Below are positions 47,878 to 58,324 of a stretch of DNA of 64,000 nucleotides, piece by piece; within the stretch, counting starts at the first letter, position 1; every line of letters starts with the position of its first letter. Origin of the DNA: Phenylobacterium sp. (lineage in GTDB: Bacteria > Pseudomonadota > Alphaproteobacteria > Caulobacterales > Caulobacteraceae); the NCBI RefSeq assembly GCF_030697925.1, contig NZ_JAUYOJ010000173.1:1-64000 (forward strand), read 5' to 3'. The translations under genes were made by a program, and so were the position numbers. Under the pieces are notes generated by a model, which worked only from the letters and a program-made list of their open reading frames with translations, was not told where the DNA came from and did not search any database.

Positions 47878-49377
47878 TCACGCGTCGACCAGGAACGAGA
47901 GCTGGCGGTCGGCGCCGTCGTTGCGGCCCTCGGCGATCTCGCGGTCCAGCAGACGCGTCGGGTAGTCGCCGGTGAAGTAGTGGTCGGTGAACTGGGGGTT
48001 CACGGGGTCGCGCGGGTCGGCGTTCATCGCCGCGTAGAGCCCGTCGACCGAGAGATAGCCCATCGAGTCGACCTCGAGGATCTTGGCGATCTCTTCGACC
48101 GACTTGTTGGCCGCCAGCAGGTGCTCGCGATCGGGCATGTCGATGCCGTAATAGTCCGGCCACTTGATGGGCGGGGAGGCCGAGCGCAGGTGCACCTCGG
48201 CGGCGCCGGCCTCGCGCACCATGCGCACCACGCGCACCGAATTGGTGCCGCGCACGATGGAGTCGTCGATCAGCATCACCCGCTTGCCGGCCAGGACATT
48301 GCGGTTGGGCGACAGCTTCATGCGCACGCCCAGTTCGCGGGCGCCCTGGGTCGGCTGGATGAAGGTGCGGCCCACATAGTGGTTGCGGATGATGCCCATC
48401 TCGAAGGGCACGCCGGTCTCCTGGGCGTAACCCAGGGCCGCGGGCACGCCGGAGTCGGGCACCGGCACGACCACGTCGACCGGGACGTGGCTTTCCTGGG
48501 CCAGGCGGCGGCCCATGCGTTTGCGCACCTCATAGACCGAGCGGCCGTTCACCACCGAGTCGGGCCGCGCGAAATAGACATATTCGAAGATGCAGGGCCG
48601 GGCCCGGGCGGCGGGGAAGGGCTTCAGGCTCTCGATCCCGTCATGGTCGATGACCACCATCTCGCCATGCTCGATGTCGCGGACGAAGCGGGCGCCGATC
48701 ATGTCCAGGGCGCAGGTCTCCGAGGCCAGGACGTACTTGCCGTCGACCTCGCCCAGCACCAGCGGGCGGATGCCCAGCGGATCGCGCACGCCCACCAGCT
48801 TCTTGTTGGTCAGCGCCACCAGGGCGTAGCCGCCCTCGATGCGGGAGAGCGCGTCGATGAACCGGTCGACGAACCGCGATTTCCGCGAGCGGGCCAGCAG
48901 GTGGAGGATCACCTCGGAGTCCGAGGTCGACTGAAAGATCGCGCCTTCCGAGACCAGCTGTTCGCGCAGGGTCAGGAAGTTCGTCAGGTTGCCGTTGTGG
49001 GCCAGCGCCACGCCGCCGGCCTCGAGGTCGGCGAACATCGGCTGGACGTTGCGGATAAAGCTGCCGCCGGCGGTGGAGTAGCGGGTGTGGCCGATGGCCA
49101 TGTGGCCGGGCAGGCGGTCGACCAGGTCGGCGCCGGCGAAGGCGTCGCCTACGTGGCCCATGTGGCGTTCGGTGTGGAAGCGCTGGCCGTCGAAGACCGC
49201 GATGCCGCAGGCCTCCTGGCCGCGGTGCTGCAGGGCGTGGAGGCCGAGAGCCGTGATGGCCGCCGCGGCGTTGACGTCGTAGACGCCGAACACGCCGCAT
49301 TCCAGTCGGGGGGCGTCGTCGTCAGGATCCCGGGGATTCAGCGCCGATTGGCGCCATCGATCCAGATCCTGGGTCAT
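47878..49377 (-). CDS. purF: Amidophosphoribosyltransferase
   Basis: LECGVFGVYDVNAAAAITALGLHALQHRGQEACGIAVFDG; KRVMLIDDSIVRGTNSVRVVRMVREAGA. Confidence 0.97.
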   Translation of the reverse strand: MTQDLDRWRQSALNPRDPDDDAPRLECGVFGVYDVNAAAAITALGLHALQHRGQEACGIAVFDGQRFHTERHMGHVGDAFAGADLVDRLPGHMAIGHTRYSTAGGSFIRNVQPMFADLEAGGVALAHNGNLTNFLTLREQLVSEGAIFQSTSDSEVILHLLARSRKSRFVDRFIDALSRIEGGYALVALTNKKLVGVRDPLGIRPLVLGEVDGKYVLASETCALDMIGARFVRDIEHGEMVVIDHDGIESLKPFPAARARPCIFEYVYFARPDSVVNGRSVYEVRKRMGRRLAQESHVPVDVVVPVPDSGVPAALGYAQETGVPFEMGIIRNHYVGRTFIQPTQGARELGVRMKLSPNRNVLAGKRVMLIDDSIVRGTNSVRVVRMVREAGAAEVHLRSASPPIKWPDYYGIDMPDREHLLAANKSVEEIAKILEVDSMGYLSVDGLYAAMNADPRDPVNPQFTDHYFTGDYPTRLLDREIAEGRNDGADRQLSFLVDA

Positions 49378-50009
49378 CGGGATTTCTCCACCAGATCGTC
49401 GAGCCCGCCGCGTTCGCCGGGGTCATAGCCTTGAGCGTCCCGAGAGTCACCCCCGGCCGACTTGGAACTGTCACGAACCGCCTCGTCGAACGAGGGCCGC
49501 AGCCGGTCGGCCATGTCGAAACCCTTGGGCGCAATGGCCTTTAGCGTATCGGCCGCCGCGCGGGTCAGGGGATAAAAAGCCGCACCCGTCATCCATTTGG
49601 GCAGCCGGTCGGGCGGCGTGGCGGCGTGGAACACCAGATGGAAAGCCCCCAGGACCACCAGGGCGCGGATCAGCCCGAATCCCAGGCCGATGACCCGGTC
49701 CAACATGCCCAGCACCTGCATGTCGCGGACCTTGCGCACCATGCCGGCGCCGGTGATGCGCAACAGGCCGTAGATCGCCACGAACACCACCAGGCCGGCG
49801 CTCACCGTGCCCAGCCAGTCGGGATCGATCAGGTTGCGGCCGATAGGCCCCGACCAGCGCAGGCCGAAGACCGCCGCCAGGGCCGCGATGATCAGGGCCA
49901 GCGCCGTGACCACCTCGCGCGTGCCGCCGCGATAGAAGCCGACCCCCGCCGAGACCAGCAGCACCAGGCCCACAATGATGTCGAACCAGGGCAGGGGATC
50001 TAGTCCCAT
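49374..50009 (-). CDS. CvpA family protein
   Basis: MGLDPLPWFDIIVGLVLLVSAGVGFYRGGTREVVTALALIIAALAAVFGLRW; upstream of purF. Confidence 0.92.
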   Translation of the reverse strand: MGLDPLPWFDIIVGLVLLVSAGVGFYRGGTREVVTALALIIAALAAVFGLRWSGPIGRNLIDPDWLGTVSAGLVVFVAIYGLLRITGAGMVRKVRDMQVLGMLDRVIGLGFGLIRALVVLGAFHLVFHAATPPDRLPKWMTGAAFYPLTRAAADTLKAIAPKGFDMADRLRPSFDEAVRDSSKSAGGDSRDAQGYDPGERGGLDDLVEKSR

Positions 50010-51364
50010 TGGCTCTCGCCGATCCGAGCGATGGCCTCGGCCAGGCGGCTCACGCCATCGATCTTCATGCCGCCTCCGTCGATGTCCTTTGGCCCCAACG
50101 CCCGACGGAAGCCCAGCTTGGCGGCTTCCTTCAGCCGCGAGTCCATGCGGCTGACCGGTCGGATGTCGCCTGAGAGGCTGATCTCGCCGAACACCACGCA
50201 GTCCTGCGGTAGGGCCGCGTCCAGGGCCGAGGAGGCCAGCGCCGCGGCGGCGGCGAGGTCGGCGGCGGGCTCGTTGACCCGCAGACCGCCGGCCACGTTC
50301 AGATAGACGTCGCGATTGCCCAGCGACAGGCCGCATCGGGTCTCAAGCACCGCCAGCACCATGGCCAGCCGTCCGCTGTCCCAGCCGACGACCGCGCGGC
50401 GGGGGGTGCCGTAGGCCGAAGGGGCCACTAGCGCCTGGAACTCCACCAGCACCGGGCGCGAGCCCTCGATCCCGGCGAACACCGCCGCGCCGGCCGCCCG
50501 CTCGCCGGAGGTGTCGAGGAACAGAGCCGAGGGATTCTTCACCTCGCACAGCCCCGCGTCGCCCATCTCGAACACCCCGATCTCGTCGGTGGCGCCGAAA
50601 CGGTTCTTCACCGCGCGCAGGATGCGGAACGGGTAGCCGCGCTCGCCTTCGAAGGCCAAGACGGCGTCGACCATATGCTCGATCACCCGCGGACCGGCGA
50701 TGGTCCCCTCCTTGGTGACGTGGCCGACCAGGATGATCGCCACGCCCTGCTTCTTGGCCAGCCGCACCAGTTCGCCTGTGGCGGCGCGGACCTGGGTCAC
50801 CGAGCCCGGCGCGGCCTCATGGACGTCGCTCCACATGGTCTGGATGGAGTCGATCACGACGAGGTCGAACTTCTCGCGCTTCAGGCTGTCGAGGATATCG
50901 CGCAGGCTGGTCTCGGTTGCCAGTTTCACCGGCGCGTCGGCCAGGCCCATGCGCTGGGCGCGGCTGCGCACCTGGGCGATGGCCTCCTCGCCGGAGATGT
51001 AGGCGCAGGACGCCCCGCGCCGCGCGGCGCTGGCCATGACCTGCATCAGCAGTGTCGACTTGCCGACTCCGGGGTCGCCGCCGAGCAGGATCGCCGAGCC
51101 CGGCACCACGCCGCCGCCGCAGACCCGGTCGAACTCGTCCACGCCGGTGGCGATCCGAGGCGGGGAGGGCGTGTGCTCGTCCAGGCCCTGGAAGGCGAGG
51201 CCCCGGGTGCGCGAGGCCTTGCTGGGCGCGAGCGCGCCGGGCGGCCGCGACTGCAGCTCCTCGACCAGGGTGTTCCAGGCGCCGCAGGCGGGACACTGGC
51301 CGGCCCACTTGGTCTGCGTGGCCCCGCAGGACTGACAGACATAGACGGCGCCGTCGCGGGCCAT
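50000..51364 (-). CDS. radA: DNA repair protein RadA
   Basis: YVCQSCGATQTKWAGQCPACGAWNTLVEE zinc finger, LLGGDPGVGKSTLLMQV, KNRFGATDEIGVFEM. Confidence 0.97.
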   Translation of the reverse strand: MARDGAVYVCQSCGATQTKWAGQCPACGAWNTLVEELQSRPPGALAPSKASRTRGLAFQGLDEHTPSPPRIATGVDEFDRVCGGGVVPGSAILLGGDPGVGKSTLLMQVMASAARRGASCAYISGEEAIAQVRSRAQRMGLADAPVKLATETSLRDILDSLKREKFDLVVIDSIQTMWSDVHEAAPGSVTQVRAATGELVRLAKKQGVAIILVGHVTKEGTIAGPRVIEHMVDAVLAFEGERGYPFRILRAVKNRFGATDEIGVFEMGDAGLCEVKNPSALFLDTSGERAAGAAVFAGIEGSRPVLVEFQALVAPSAYGTPRRAVVGWDSGRLAMVLAVLETRCGLSLGNRDVYLNVAGGLRVNEPAADLAAAAALASSALDAALPQDCVVFGEISLSGDIRPVSRMDSRLKEAAKLGFRRALGPKDIDGGGMKIDGVSRLAEAIARIGESQWD

Positions 51365-51514
51365 GCGGGCTCCCTGATTCGCTTGAAGACGACAGTTTAG
51401 ACGGGCGGAAGGTCCGCGTCCGTCGCAGATCGAAGCCGGTTGCCGAAAGGGTGGCATAGGCTAGGCTCGCCATGTGGGGATTGGACTGGGGCTTTTACAG
51501 GCTGGGAGGCGTCT

Positions 51515-52699
51515 ATGAGCGCAGTTGAACCGGGGCCCGCCGCGTCGGGGCTCGTCGAGCGTGCGAAATCCATCTTGCTGCAGCCTTCGGCCACCTGGGC
51601 GGTGATCGACGACGAGCCGGCGACCATCGGCGGCCTCTACAAGGGCTACGTCATTCCCTTGGCCCTGATCCCGGCGGTGGCCGGCCTGATCGGCGCCATC
51701 GTGTTCGGCTACGGGATGTTCGGCATCAACTACAAGCCGACGGTCGTTTCGGCGCTGGTCGGCGCGGTGGTGAACTTCGGGATCGCCCTGGCCAGCGTCT
51801 ATGTCCTGGCCCTGATCATCGACGGCCTGGCTCCCAGCTTCGGCGGTACGAAGAACCAGACCCAGGCCTTCAAGGTCGCGGTCTACGCCAGCACCGCCAG
51901 CTGGCTGGCTGGGATCTTCATGATCTACCCGCCGCTGGGCATCCTGGGCCTGCTCGGCCTCTACAGCCTGTTCCTGCTCTTCAAGGGCCTGCCGGTGCTG
52001 ATGAAGGCGCCCGAGGACAAGGCGACCACCTACACCGTGGTGGTGGTCATCGCCGCCATCGTGCTGGCGATCATCGCCGGGGCGATCCTCAGCCCAATTC
52101 GCAGCATGGGCCAGGGCTCGGGCCTGATGGCCGATCACAGCGCTGGCGCCGGAACCGTCACCTTCGGCGGCAACAAGGTCGACCTCGGCAAGTTGGAAGA
52201 GGCCTCCAAGAAGATGGAAGCCGCCGCCAAGCAGATGGAGAGCGGCGAGGGTCCGGCTCCGACCGATCCCAGCCTGCTGAAAGCCTACCTGCCGGCCGAC
52301 GTGGCGGGCTTCGCTCGGACCGAGGTCACCACCGGATCCGGCGGGGCCGGCGGCGTCACCGGCTCGCAGGCCGAGGCCATCTACACCAAGGGGGACGGAC
52401 GCATCCGGCTCAGCGTCACCGACCTGGGGGCGGCGGGCGCCCTGGCCGGCATGGCCGGGGCCTTCAACGTCCAGTCGTCCAGTGAGAGCGATGGCAAGTA
52501 CGAGAAGGTCGGCAAGGTCGACGGCCGCATGACCACCGAGTCCTACAACGCCGCCTCGCGGCACGGCGAGTACAGCGTCCTGGTCGGCGACCGCTTCATG
52601 GTCGCCGCCGAGGGCGACGGCGTCCGCATCGAGGACCTCAAGGCCGCCGTGGCCTCGGTCGGGCCCGCCCGGCTGGAGGCGCTCGCCAAGAAGGGCTAG
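51515..52699 (+). CDS. Yip1-domain membrane protein
   Basis: RAKSILLQPSATWAVIDDEPATIGGLYKGYVIPLALIPAVAGLIGAIVFG with several TM helices. Confidence 0.85.
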   Translation: MSAVEPGPAASGLVERAKSILLQPSATWAVIDDEPATIGGLYKGYVIPLALIPAVAGLIGAIVFGYGMFGINYKPTVVSALVGAVVNFGIALASVYVLALIIDGLAPSFGGTKNQTQAFKVAVYASTASWLAGIFMIYPPLGILGLLGLYSLFLLFKGLPVLMKAPEDKATTYTVVVVIAAIVLAIIAGAILSPIRSMGQGSGLMADHSAGAGTVTFGGNKVDLGKLEEASKKMEAAAKQMESGEGPAPTDPSLLKAYLPADVAGFARTEVTTGSGGAGGVTGSQAEAIYTKGDGRIRLSVTDLGAAGALAGMAGAFNVQSSSESDGKYEKVGKVDGRMTTESYNAASRHGEYSVLVGDRFMVAAEGDGVRIEDLKAAVASVGPARLEALAKKG

Positions 52700-52869
52700 C
52701 GCGTATCGGGCGGTCCGACCCTACCAATGTTCGTCATGGCCGGGCCGCAGGTCCCGGCCATCCAGTCGGCGGACTGGCTTGCGAGTCCTGCGCGTATGGA
52801 CCCCCGACACGCGCTGCGCGCGGCCGAGGATGACGAGCGTGGGTAGGGTCTGGCTCGTGGTGTGACGAC

Positions 52870-53958
52870 CTAGCGCGCGCCCAGATAGACCCGCTCGGCC
52901 CGGTCGCCTAGGCGCACGAGGCATTCGTGCGCCACTGTGCCGGCCGCCGCCGCCAGGTCATCGAGCAGCACATGGGAACCCAGCAATTCGACCATGTCGC
53001 CGGGGCTCGCCTCGGCCTCGCCGATCTCGATGGCGATCAGGTCCATGGTGACGATCAGCACCTTGCGCAGCGCGCCTGCGAACCAGGCCTGGCTGCGGCC
53101 CATGGTCCCGCGGATCAGGCCGTCCGCATAGCCCGCGGCGATCACGGCGACCCGGCTCTCAGCCTCGACGATGGTCTTGGAGCCGTAGCCGATCATCTCG
53201 CCGGCCCCCACCTGGCGCACATAGAGGATCGGCGCCTCGAAGGTGGCCACGGCCTTCAGGCGTGCGTCCGGCCGCTCCTCGGGACCGCCGCCATAGAGGC
53301 TGATCCCCGGCCGGACGATGTCGAAATGATAGACGTGCCCCAGCGCGATGCCCGCGGAGGCCGCAAAGCTGGCCCGCGCCTCGGGAAACAGCGACCGCAC
53401 ACCGGCGAACGCGTCGAGCTGGGCGGCGCTGCGGGGATCGGCCGGATCGGTGGCCGAGCCCAGATGGCTCATGATCGTCTCGACGCGCAGACCCCGCGGT
53501 GGGTTCGCGGCCAGGTCCCTGATCTCGGCGGCGGTCAGGCCCTGGCGGTTCATGCCGGTGTCGACCTGGATGGCCGCGGTCATGGCTTCGGCGGCTGCAA
53601 AGGCGCTCGCGGCCTCGATCTGTGGGCGGCTGCAGAGCACCGGCGTCAGGTTCGCCGCCGCCAGCCGCGGCCCGGTGTCCGGCGTGAAGCCGTCCAGCAC
53701 ATAGATGGTCGCCGGATGGCCGAGCTCGGCCCGCAGCGCCTCGCCCTCGCTCAAGCGGGCCACGAAGAAGGCGCGCGCGCCCTCAGCCCACAGCCGGCGC
53801 GCCACCGGGACTGCGCCCAGGCCATAGCCGTCGGCCTTGACCACCGGTGCGGCCTCGGCGCCCGGCGCCAGATCGCGCAACACCGCGTAGTTATGGGCGA
53901 GCGCGTCGAGATCGATGGTCAGGCGCGCGGAGGAGGGAGCAGGCATCGTCGCTCCCAT
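52870..53958 (-). CDS. alr: Alanine racemase
   Basis: ARLTIDLDALAHNYAVLRDLAPGAEAAPVVKADGYGLGA (PLP lysine), RPGISLYGG. Confidence 0.96.
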   Translation of the reverse strand: MGATMPAPSSARLTIDLDALAHNYAVLRDLAPGAEAAPVVKADGYGLGAVPVARRLWAEGARAFFVARLSEGEALRAELGHPATIYVLDGFTPDTGPRLAAANLTPVLCSRPQIEAASAFAAAEAMTAAIQVDTGMNRQGLTAAEIRDLAANPPRGLRVETIMSHLGSATDPADPRSAAQLDAFAGVRSLFPEARASFAASAGIALGHVYHFDIVRPGISLYGGGPEERPDARLKAVATFEAPILYVRQVGAGEMIGYGSKTIVEAESRVAVIAAGYADGLIRGTMGRSQAWFAGALRKVLIVTMDLIAIEIGEAEASPGDMVELLGSHVLLDDLAAAAGTVAHECLVRLGDRAERVYLGAR

Positions 53959-53965
53959 AACCGGT

Positions 53966-55459
53966 TTAGTGCGCGTTGTAGAATCCCTCGCGGGCGAGGT
54001 TGCCGAACTTGGTGATGTCGGAGTTGAAGGACAGTTTCACCGTGCCGATGGGACCGTGGCGTTGCTTGCCGATGATCACCTCGGCCATGCCCGCGACCTG
54101 GTCCATCTGCTCCTGCCAGGTCAGGTGCTCAGGCGTGCCTTCGCGGGGTTCGGTCCGGCCCAGATAATATTCCTCGCGATAGACAAACATCACCATGTCG
54201 GCGTCCTGCTCGATGGAGCCCGATTCCCGCAGGTCGGAGAGCTGGGGCTTCTTGTCCTCGCGGTTCTCGACCTGACGAGAGAGCTGGCTGAGCGCGATGA
54301 TCGGCACCGACAGCTCCTTGGCCAGGGATTTCATCGACTGGGTGATCATCGAGACTTCCTGCACCCGGTTGTCGTTCTTGCCGGTGCCGTCTCCGCCAGT
54401 GACCAGCTGCAGGTAGTCGATGACAATCAGGTCCAGGCCGCTGGTCCGCTTCAGGCGTCGCGCCCGCGCGGCCAGTTTGGCGATGGTGATGCCGCCGGTG
54501 GCGTCGATGAACAGCGGCGCGTCCTGGATCTCCAGCGCCGCGTCGCGGATCCGACCGAACTCCAGGGCGGTGATCTCGCCCTTGCGCAGCCGGTCGCCGG
54601 AGACCCCGGAGACCTCGGCCAACAGGCGCATCGCCAGCTGTTCGGCCGACATTTCCAGCGAGAAGAAGGCCACGACCCCGCCGGAAACGGTCTTCTTCGA
54701 CCCGTCCGGCTGCGGCTCCCACGCGTAGTGGCGCGCCACGTCGAAGGCGATATTACAGGCCAGCGCGGTCTTTCCCATCGAGGGACGGCCGGCGAGGATC
54801 ACCAGGTCGGAGGGGTGTAGGCCGCCCATCTTCTTGTCGAGATCGATCAGACCGGTGGAGATACCCGCCAGGCCGCCGTCGCGGGCGTGGGCCTCGGCGG
54901 CCATGGTGACGGCGCCGTGCAGGGCGTCGGCGAAGGGGATGAAGCCCTGGTTGACCGATCCGGTCTCGGCCAGGCTGAACAACTGCTGCTCGGCCGCCTC
55001 GATCTGATCGCGGGCCGAGCGCTCGGCGTCGGGCTGGGCGGCGGTGGTGGAGATGTCGCCGCCGATGCGGATCAGGTCGCGGCGCAGGGCCAGGTCGTAG
55101 ATGACCCGCGAATAGTCGTTGGCGTTGGCCGACGGCGGCGCGCGGTCCACCAGGTCGGCGAGGTAGCGCACCCCGCCCAGTTCCTCAAAGGCCGCGTCGC
55201 GGCTGAACTGCTCGGCCAGCAGGATCGGCTCGGCCAGCTGGCCCTTGCGCACGGCGGTCTCGACGGCGGAGAACAGCCGCTGGTGGAAGGGCTCATAGAA
55301 GTGGCGCGCCTGCAGGTAGTCGCCGATCCGCTCGAAAGCGGCGTTGTCATAGAGCACGGCGCCCAGCAGGGCCTGTTCGGCCTCGATATTGGCCGGGGCG
55401 TGCGGGATCGCCGCGTCATTGTGGGCGGGCCGAAGGTCGAGGGCGGGAACGAGAGCCAT
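53966..55459 (-). CDS. dnaB: Replicative DNA helicase
   Basis: NIEAEQALLGAVLYDN, DLVILAGRPSMGKTALACNIA, DLIVIDYLQLVTG. Confidence 0.97.
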   Translation of the reverse strand: MALVPALDLRPAHNDAAIPHAPANIEAEQALLGAVLYDNAAFERIGDYLQARHFYEPFHQRLFSAVETAVRKGQLAEPILLAEQFSRDAAFEELGGVRYLADLVDRAPPSANANDYSRVIYDLALRRDLIRIGGDISTTAAQPDAERSARDQIEAAEQQLFSLAETGSVNQGFIPFADALHGAVTMAAEAHARDGGLAGISTGLIDLDKKMGGLHPSDLVILAGRPSMGKTALACNIAFDVARHYAWEPQPDGSKKTVSGGVVAFFSLEMSAEQLAMRLLAEVSGVSGDRLRKGEITALEFGRIRDAALEIQDAPLFIDATGGITIAKLAARARRLKRTSGLDLIVIDYLQLVTGGDGTGKNDNRVQEVSMITQSMKSLAKELSVPIIALSQLSRQVENREDKKPQLSDLRESGSIEQDADMVMFVYREEYYLGRTEPREGTPEHLTWQEQMDQVAGMAEVIIGKQRHGPIGTVKLSFNSDITKFGNLAREGFYNAH

Positions 55460-55611
55460 GGGTTACCGATAGCTTAAGGCGGAGCGCTCACGCATGCGGC
55501 GCAGCGTCCGGACTCACAGGTTTGACGCGGCCTGTGGACAAGCTGAAGACGAAACGACGCGGAGAGGCTATCCCCGCGTCGCGTCAGTTTCGGTCGTAGC
55601 GCCCCGAAGGC

Positions 55612-58092
55612 CTACCAGGTGTAGGCGACTCGACCGTAGAGGTAGCGGCCAGAGCGGCCGAACGGCGCGTAGTTCGAGAACGGCGTGTTCGAGGTGGTGT
55701 TGAGTGCAGGGGGCGAGGCGGTGGGGTACTCGTCGAACACGTTGTCCGCGCCTAGCGAGACGCGCACCTTCTCGGTGACGTTCCAGCGGCCTTCTAGGTC
55801 GATTACGACCTTGGCCTTGAGCGTCAGGTCCTGGGCCGCCGACGTTCCCGGGCTGAGAACCTCGCCGTAGCGCGTGGCCCGTACGGTCGCGCCGAACTTG
55901 TCCAGGGTCCAGTCCACCGAACCGGTGAACTTCGACTCCGGCGAGCCCTTCTCAAAGGTCAGCACGTTCACGCGGTCGAACAGCACCGGGGCAGGGTTGA
56001 GCGCCGCGAGCTGGGCGGTGGCCGGGACCTTGGTCACGTCGGTGGAGTTGAAGTTCGCGCCGAGGGTGAAGGCGAAGGTCCCCATGGCCTCGGTGTCGTG
56101 CTTGAAGTTGGCGATGATGTCGACGCCCTGGGTCTCGGTGTCGACGCCGTTGATGAAGAAGCGTCCGCCGCCAACGGCCACGAAGCCCTGCGAGACCAGA
56201 TAGGCGCGCACATTGGCCTGGGTCAGGTTCTCCGAGAGGACGATACGATCCTCGATATCGATGCGATAGGCGTCGATCGTCAGGTTGACCCTGCCGAAGC
56301 GGAAGACCGCGCCGATCGCGTAGTTGATCGACTTCTCCGCGTCGAGCGGCTTCGCGCCCAGGGCCGCCGCCACCGGATCCGTCGCCGGGAAGGTGGTGAT
56401 GTCGAAGGGCACGCCGTTGATGAAGTTCGTCGAGGTGGTCGAGAAGAATTGCTGCTGCAGGGACGGCGCCCGGAAGCCGTTTTGGATCGAGCCGCGCAGG
56501 GCGAAGTTCTCAGTGAAATCATAGCGCGCGGCGAACTTTCCGGTCACCGTCTCGCCGAAGTCGGAATAGGACTCCGCCCGGACCGCGGCCGACATCAGTA
56601 GCTCGTCGGTGACGTTGGCTTCGACGTCCAGATAGAGGCCGACCGAGGTGCGGTCCTCGTCGAGCTCATTGGAAGGACGGAAGCCTGGGAAGACCTGGGC
56701 GCCGGACGGGGTCGGGGCGCCGTTCAAAAGGGCGCCGCCGTTGCGGTACGAGTCCGGCTCGCCCGCGTGGATCTCATAGCCCTCTTTCCGCCACTCCAGG
56801 CCGGCGGCGACGTTCAGCGGCGAGGCGAGGCCCACCTCGTAGGTCCGAACGCCGGAGACGTTGAGGACCAGCTGGTTGTACTCGAACCCGCCGGCGTCGA
56901 AGACCGTCTTGCTGCTGGGCCCGATGGACCGGTTCAGCGTGTCGCGGATCACGAAATCCATCTCGTTGGAGCCGTAGACCAGCGAGATGTCCGTGTCCCA
57001 GCTGCCCAACCTGGACTTGGCGCCGCCGGCGACCGAGAAGTCCTCCACGGTCGGATTGATCAGCGGCAGGAAGCCGTCGGGATAGATGGAGACGATGTTG
57101 CGGTCGTCGAGCGAGCGGCGGAAGAAGCCCGCCGAGAGCGCCTCGCGGTTCTGGTAGCTGGCCCAGCCGTAGAGGCTGGTGGTGTCGCTGACGTCATATC
57201 CGGCGTTGGCGAACAGCGAGTACTGCTTGACGTCCGGCTCGCCGAACCAGGCGTTGTAGCGATTGAAGCTCGCCTCGCGCGGATCGAAGGCGCCGCCCAC
57301 CAGGGTGTATTGCTGACGCCAGTCGGGGGCGGTGCGGATGGTCTTGTTCTGGTCGAGATATTCCGCCGCCAGGGTCAGGAAGCCGGATTCGCCGAGCGGC
57401 AGACCGATCCAGCCCGAGAGGTTGATGGTCTCGCCGTCGGTGCGGTCGTACTTGGCCTTGTCGGCCACGGTCCAGTTGGCGCCGGCTGGCGGCGACGCGA
57501 CCAGGGTCTTCACGGTGGTGACGCGCGCGCCGTAGGTGGCGGTCAGCCCGCCGCCGCTGTTGGCTTTGCGCAGGCGCAGGTTCAGCACGCCGGCGATGGC
57601 GTCGGAGCCGTATTGCGCCGAGGCCCCGTCGCGCAGCACCTCGATCGACGACACCATGGCGGAGGGAATGGTGTTCAGGTCTACCGACGAGGCTCCGCGG
57701 CCGATGGTGCCGTTGACATTGACCAGGGAGGCCGAGTGGCGGCGCTTGGAGTTCACCAGGACCAGGGTCTGGTCGGGCGCGAGCCCGCGCAGGGTGGCCG
57801 GGCGGATGGTGTCAGTGCCGTCGGCCAGGCCGGGGCGGGGGAAGTTGAACGAGGGCAGGGACACCGAGAGCGCCTGGTTGACCTCGGTCACGCCAAGCTG
57901 GTTCAGCTCGGCGGCGCTGATCACGTCGACGGGCGCGGCGGTGTCGAGCACGGTGCGGTTGGCCGCCCGGGTGCCGGTGACGATGAATTCCTCAAGCTCC
58001 GTCGCCGGGGTCTGTGTCTGGGCCATCGCCTGGCCGCCGGCGAGCAGGGTCGCGGCGGAGGCCGTCGCGAGCAGAATGTGACGAGTGTTCAT
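55612..58092 (-). CDS. TonB-dependent receptor
   Basis: MNTRHILLATASAATLLAGGQAMAQ signal, EEFIVTGTRAANRTVLDTAAPVDVISAAEL plug, SIEVLRDGASAQYGSDAIAGVLNLRLR. Confidence 0.95.
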   Translation of the reverse strand: MNTRHILLATASAATLLAGGQAMAQTQTPATELEEFIVTGTRAANRTVLDTAAPVDVISAAELNQLGVTEVNQALSVSLPSFNFPRPGLADGTDTIRPATLRGLAPDQTLVLVNSKRRHSASLVNVNGTIGRGASSVDLNTIPSAMVSSIEVLRDGASAQYGSDAIAGVLNLRLRKANSGGGLTATYGARVTTVKTLVASPPAGANWTVADKAKYDRTDGETINLSGWIGLPLGESGFLTLAAEYLDQNKTIRTAPDWRQQYTLVGGAFDPREASFNRYNAWFGEPDVKQYSLFANAGYDVSDTTSLYGWASYQNREALSAGFFRRSLDDRNIVSIYPDGFLPLINPTVEDFSVAGGAKSRLGSWDTDISLVYGSNEMDFVIRDTLNRSIGPSSKTVFDAGGFEYNQLVLNVSGVRTYEVGLASPLNVAAGLEWRKEGYEIHAGEPDSYRNGGALLNGAPTPSGAQVFPGFRPSNELDEDRTSVGLYLDVEANVTDELLMSAAVRAESYSDFGETVTGKFAARYDFTENFALRGSIQNGFRAPSLQQQFFSTTSTNFINGVPFDITTFPATDPVAAALGAKPLDAEKSINYAIGAVFRFGRVNLTIDAYRIDIEDRIVLSENLTQANVRAYLVSQGFVAVGGGRFFINGVDTETQGVDIIANFKHDTEAMGTFAFTLGANFNSTDVTKVPATAQLAALNPAPVLFDRVNVLTFEKGSPESKFTGSVDWTLDKFGATVRATRYGEVLSPGTSAAQDLTLKAKVVIDLEGRWNVTEKVRVSLGADNVFDEYPTASPPALNTTSNTPFSNYAPFGRSGRYLYGRVAYTW

Positions 58093-58262
58093 GAATCCCC
58101 CAGGAATGCCCGCGGACTCTTCGGCCGCGCGCAGGCGTCGAGGATTCTGAAACTAGTTGGGTTTGCGCCGGCCCGGTATGGCAAAACTGTCACAAAACTA
58201 CGCAAACGAAATGTGCCGTTGCTCAGTTACGCGGCATCTATGGGCCGGTATCCACCGCGCGC

Positions 58263-58298
58263 AAAGAAAACGGCGCGGAACCCGAAGGTCCCGCGCCG
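58263..58298 (-). terminator. Intrinsic terminator of the rpsF-rpsR-rplI operon
   Basis: Minus strand CGGCGCGGGACC-TTCG-GGTTCCGCGCCG followed by TTTTCTTT. Confidence 0.85.
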
Positions 58299-58324
58299 CT
58301 GTCTTGGGTCTGGAAGGCGTCGAC

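Noticed and set aside
47776-49428. 550-aa plus-strand ORF opposite purF
   Set aside because: Antisense of highly conserved purF; Val/His/Gly/Asp-rich artefact translation.
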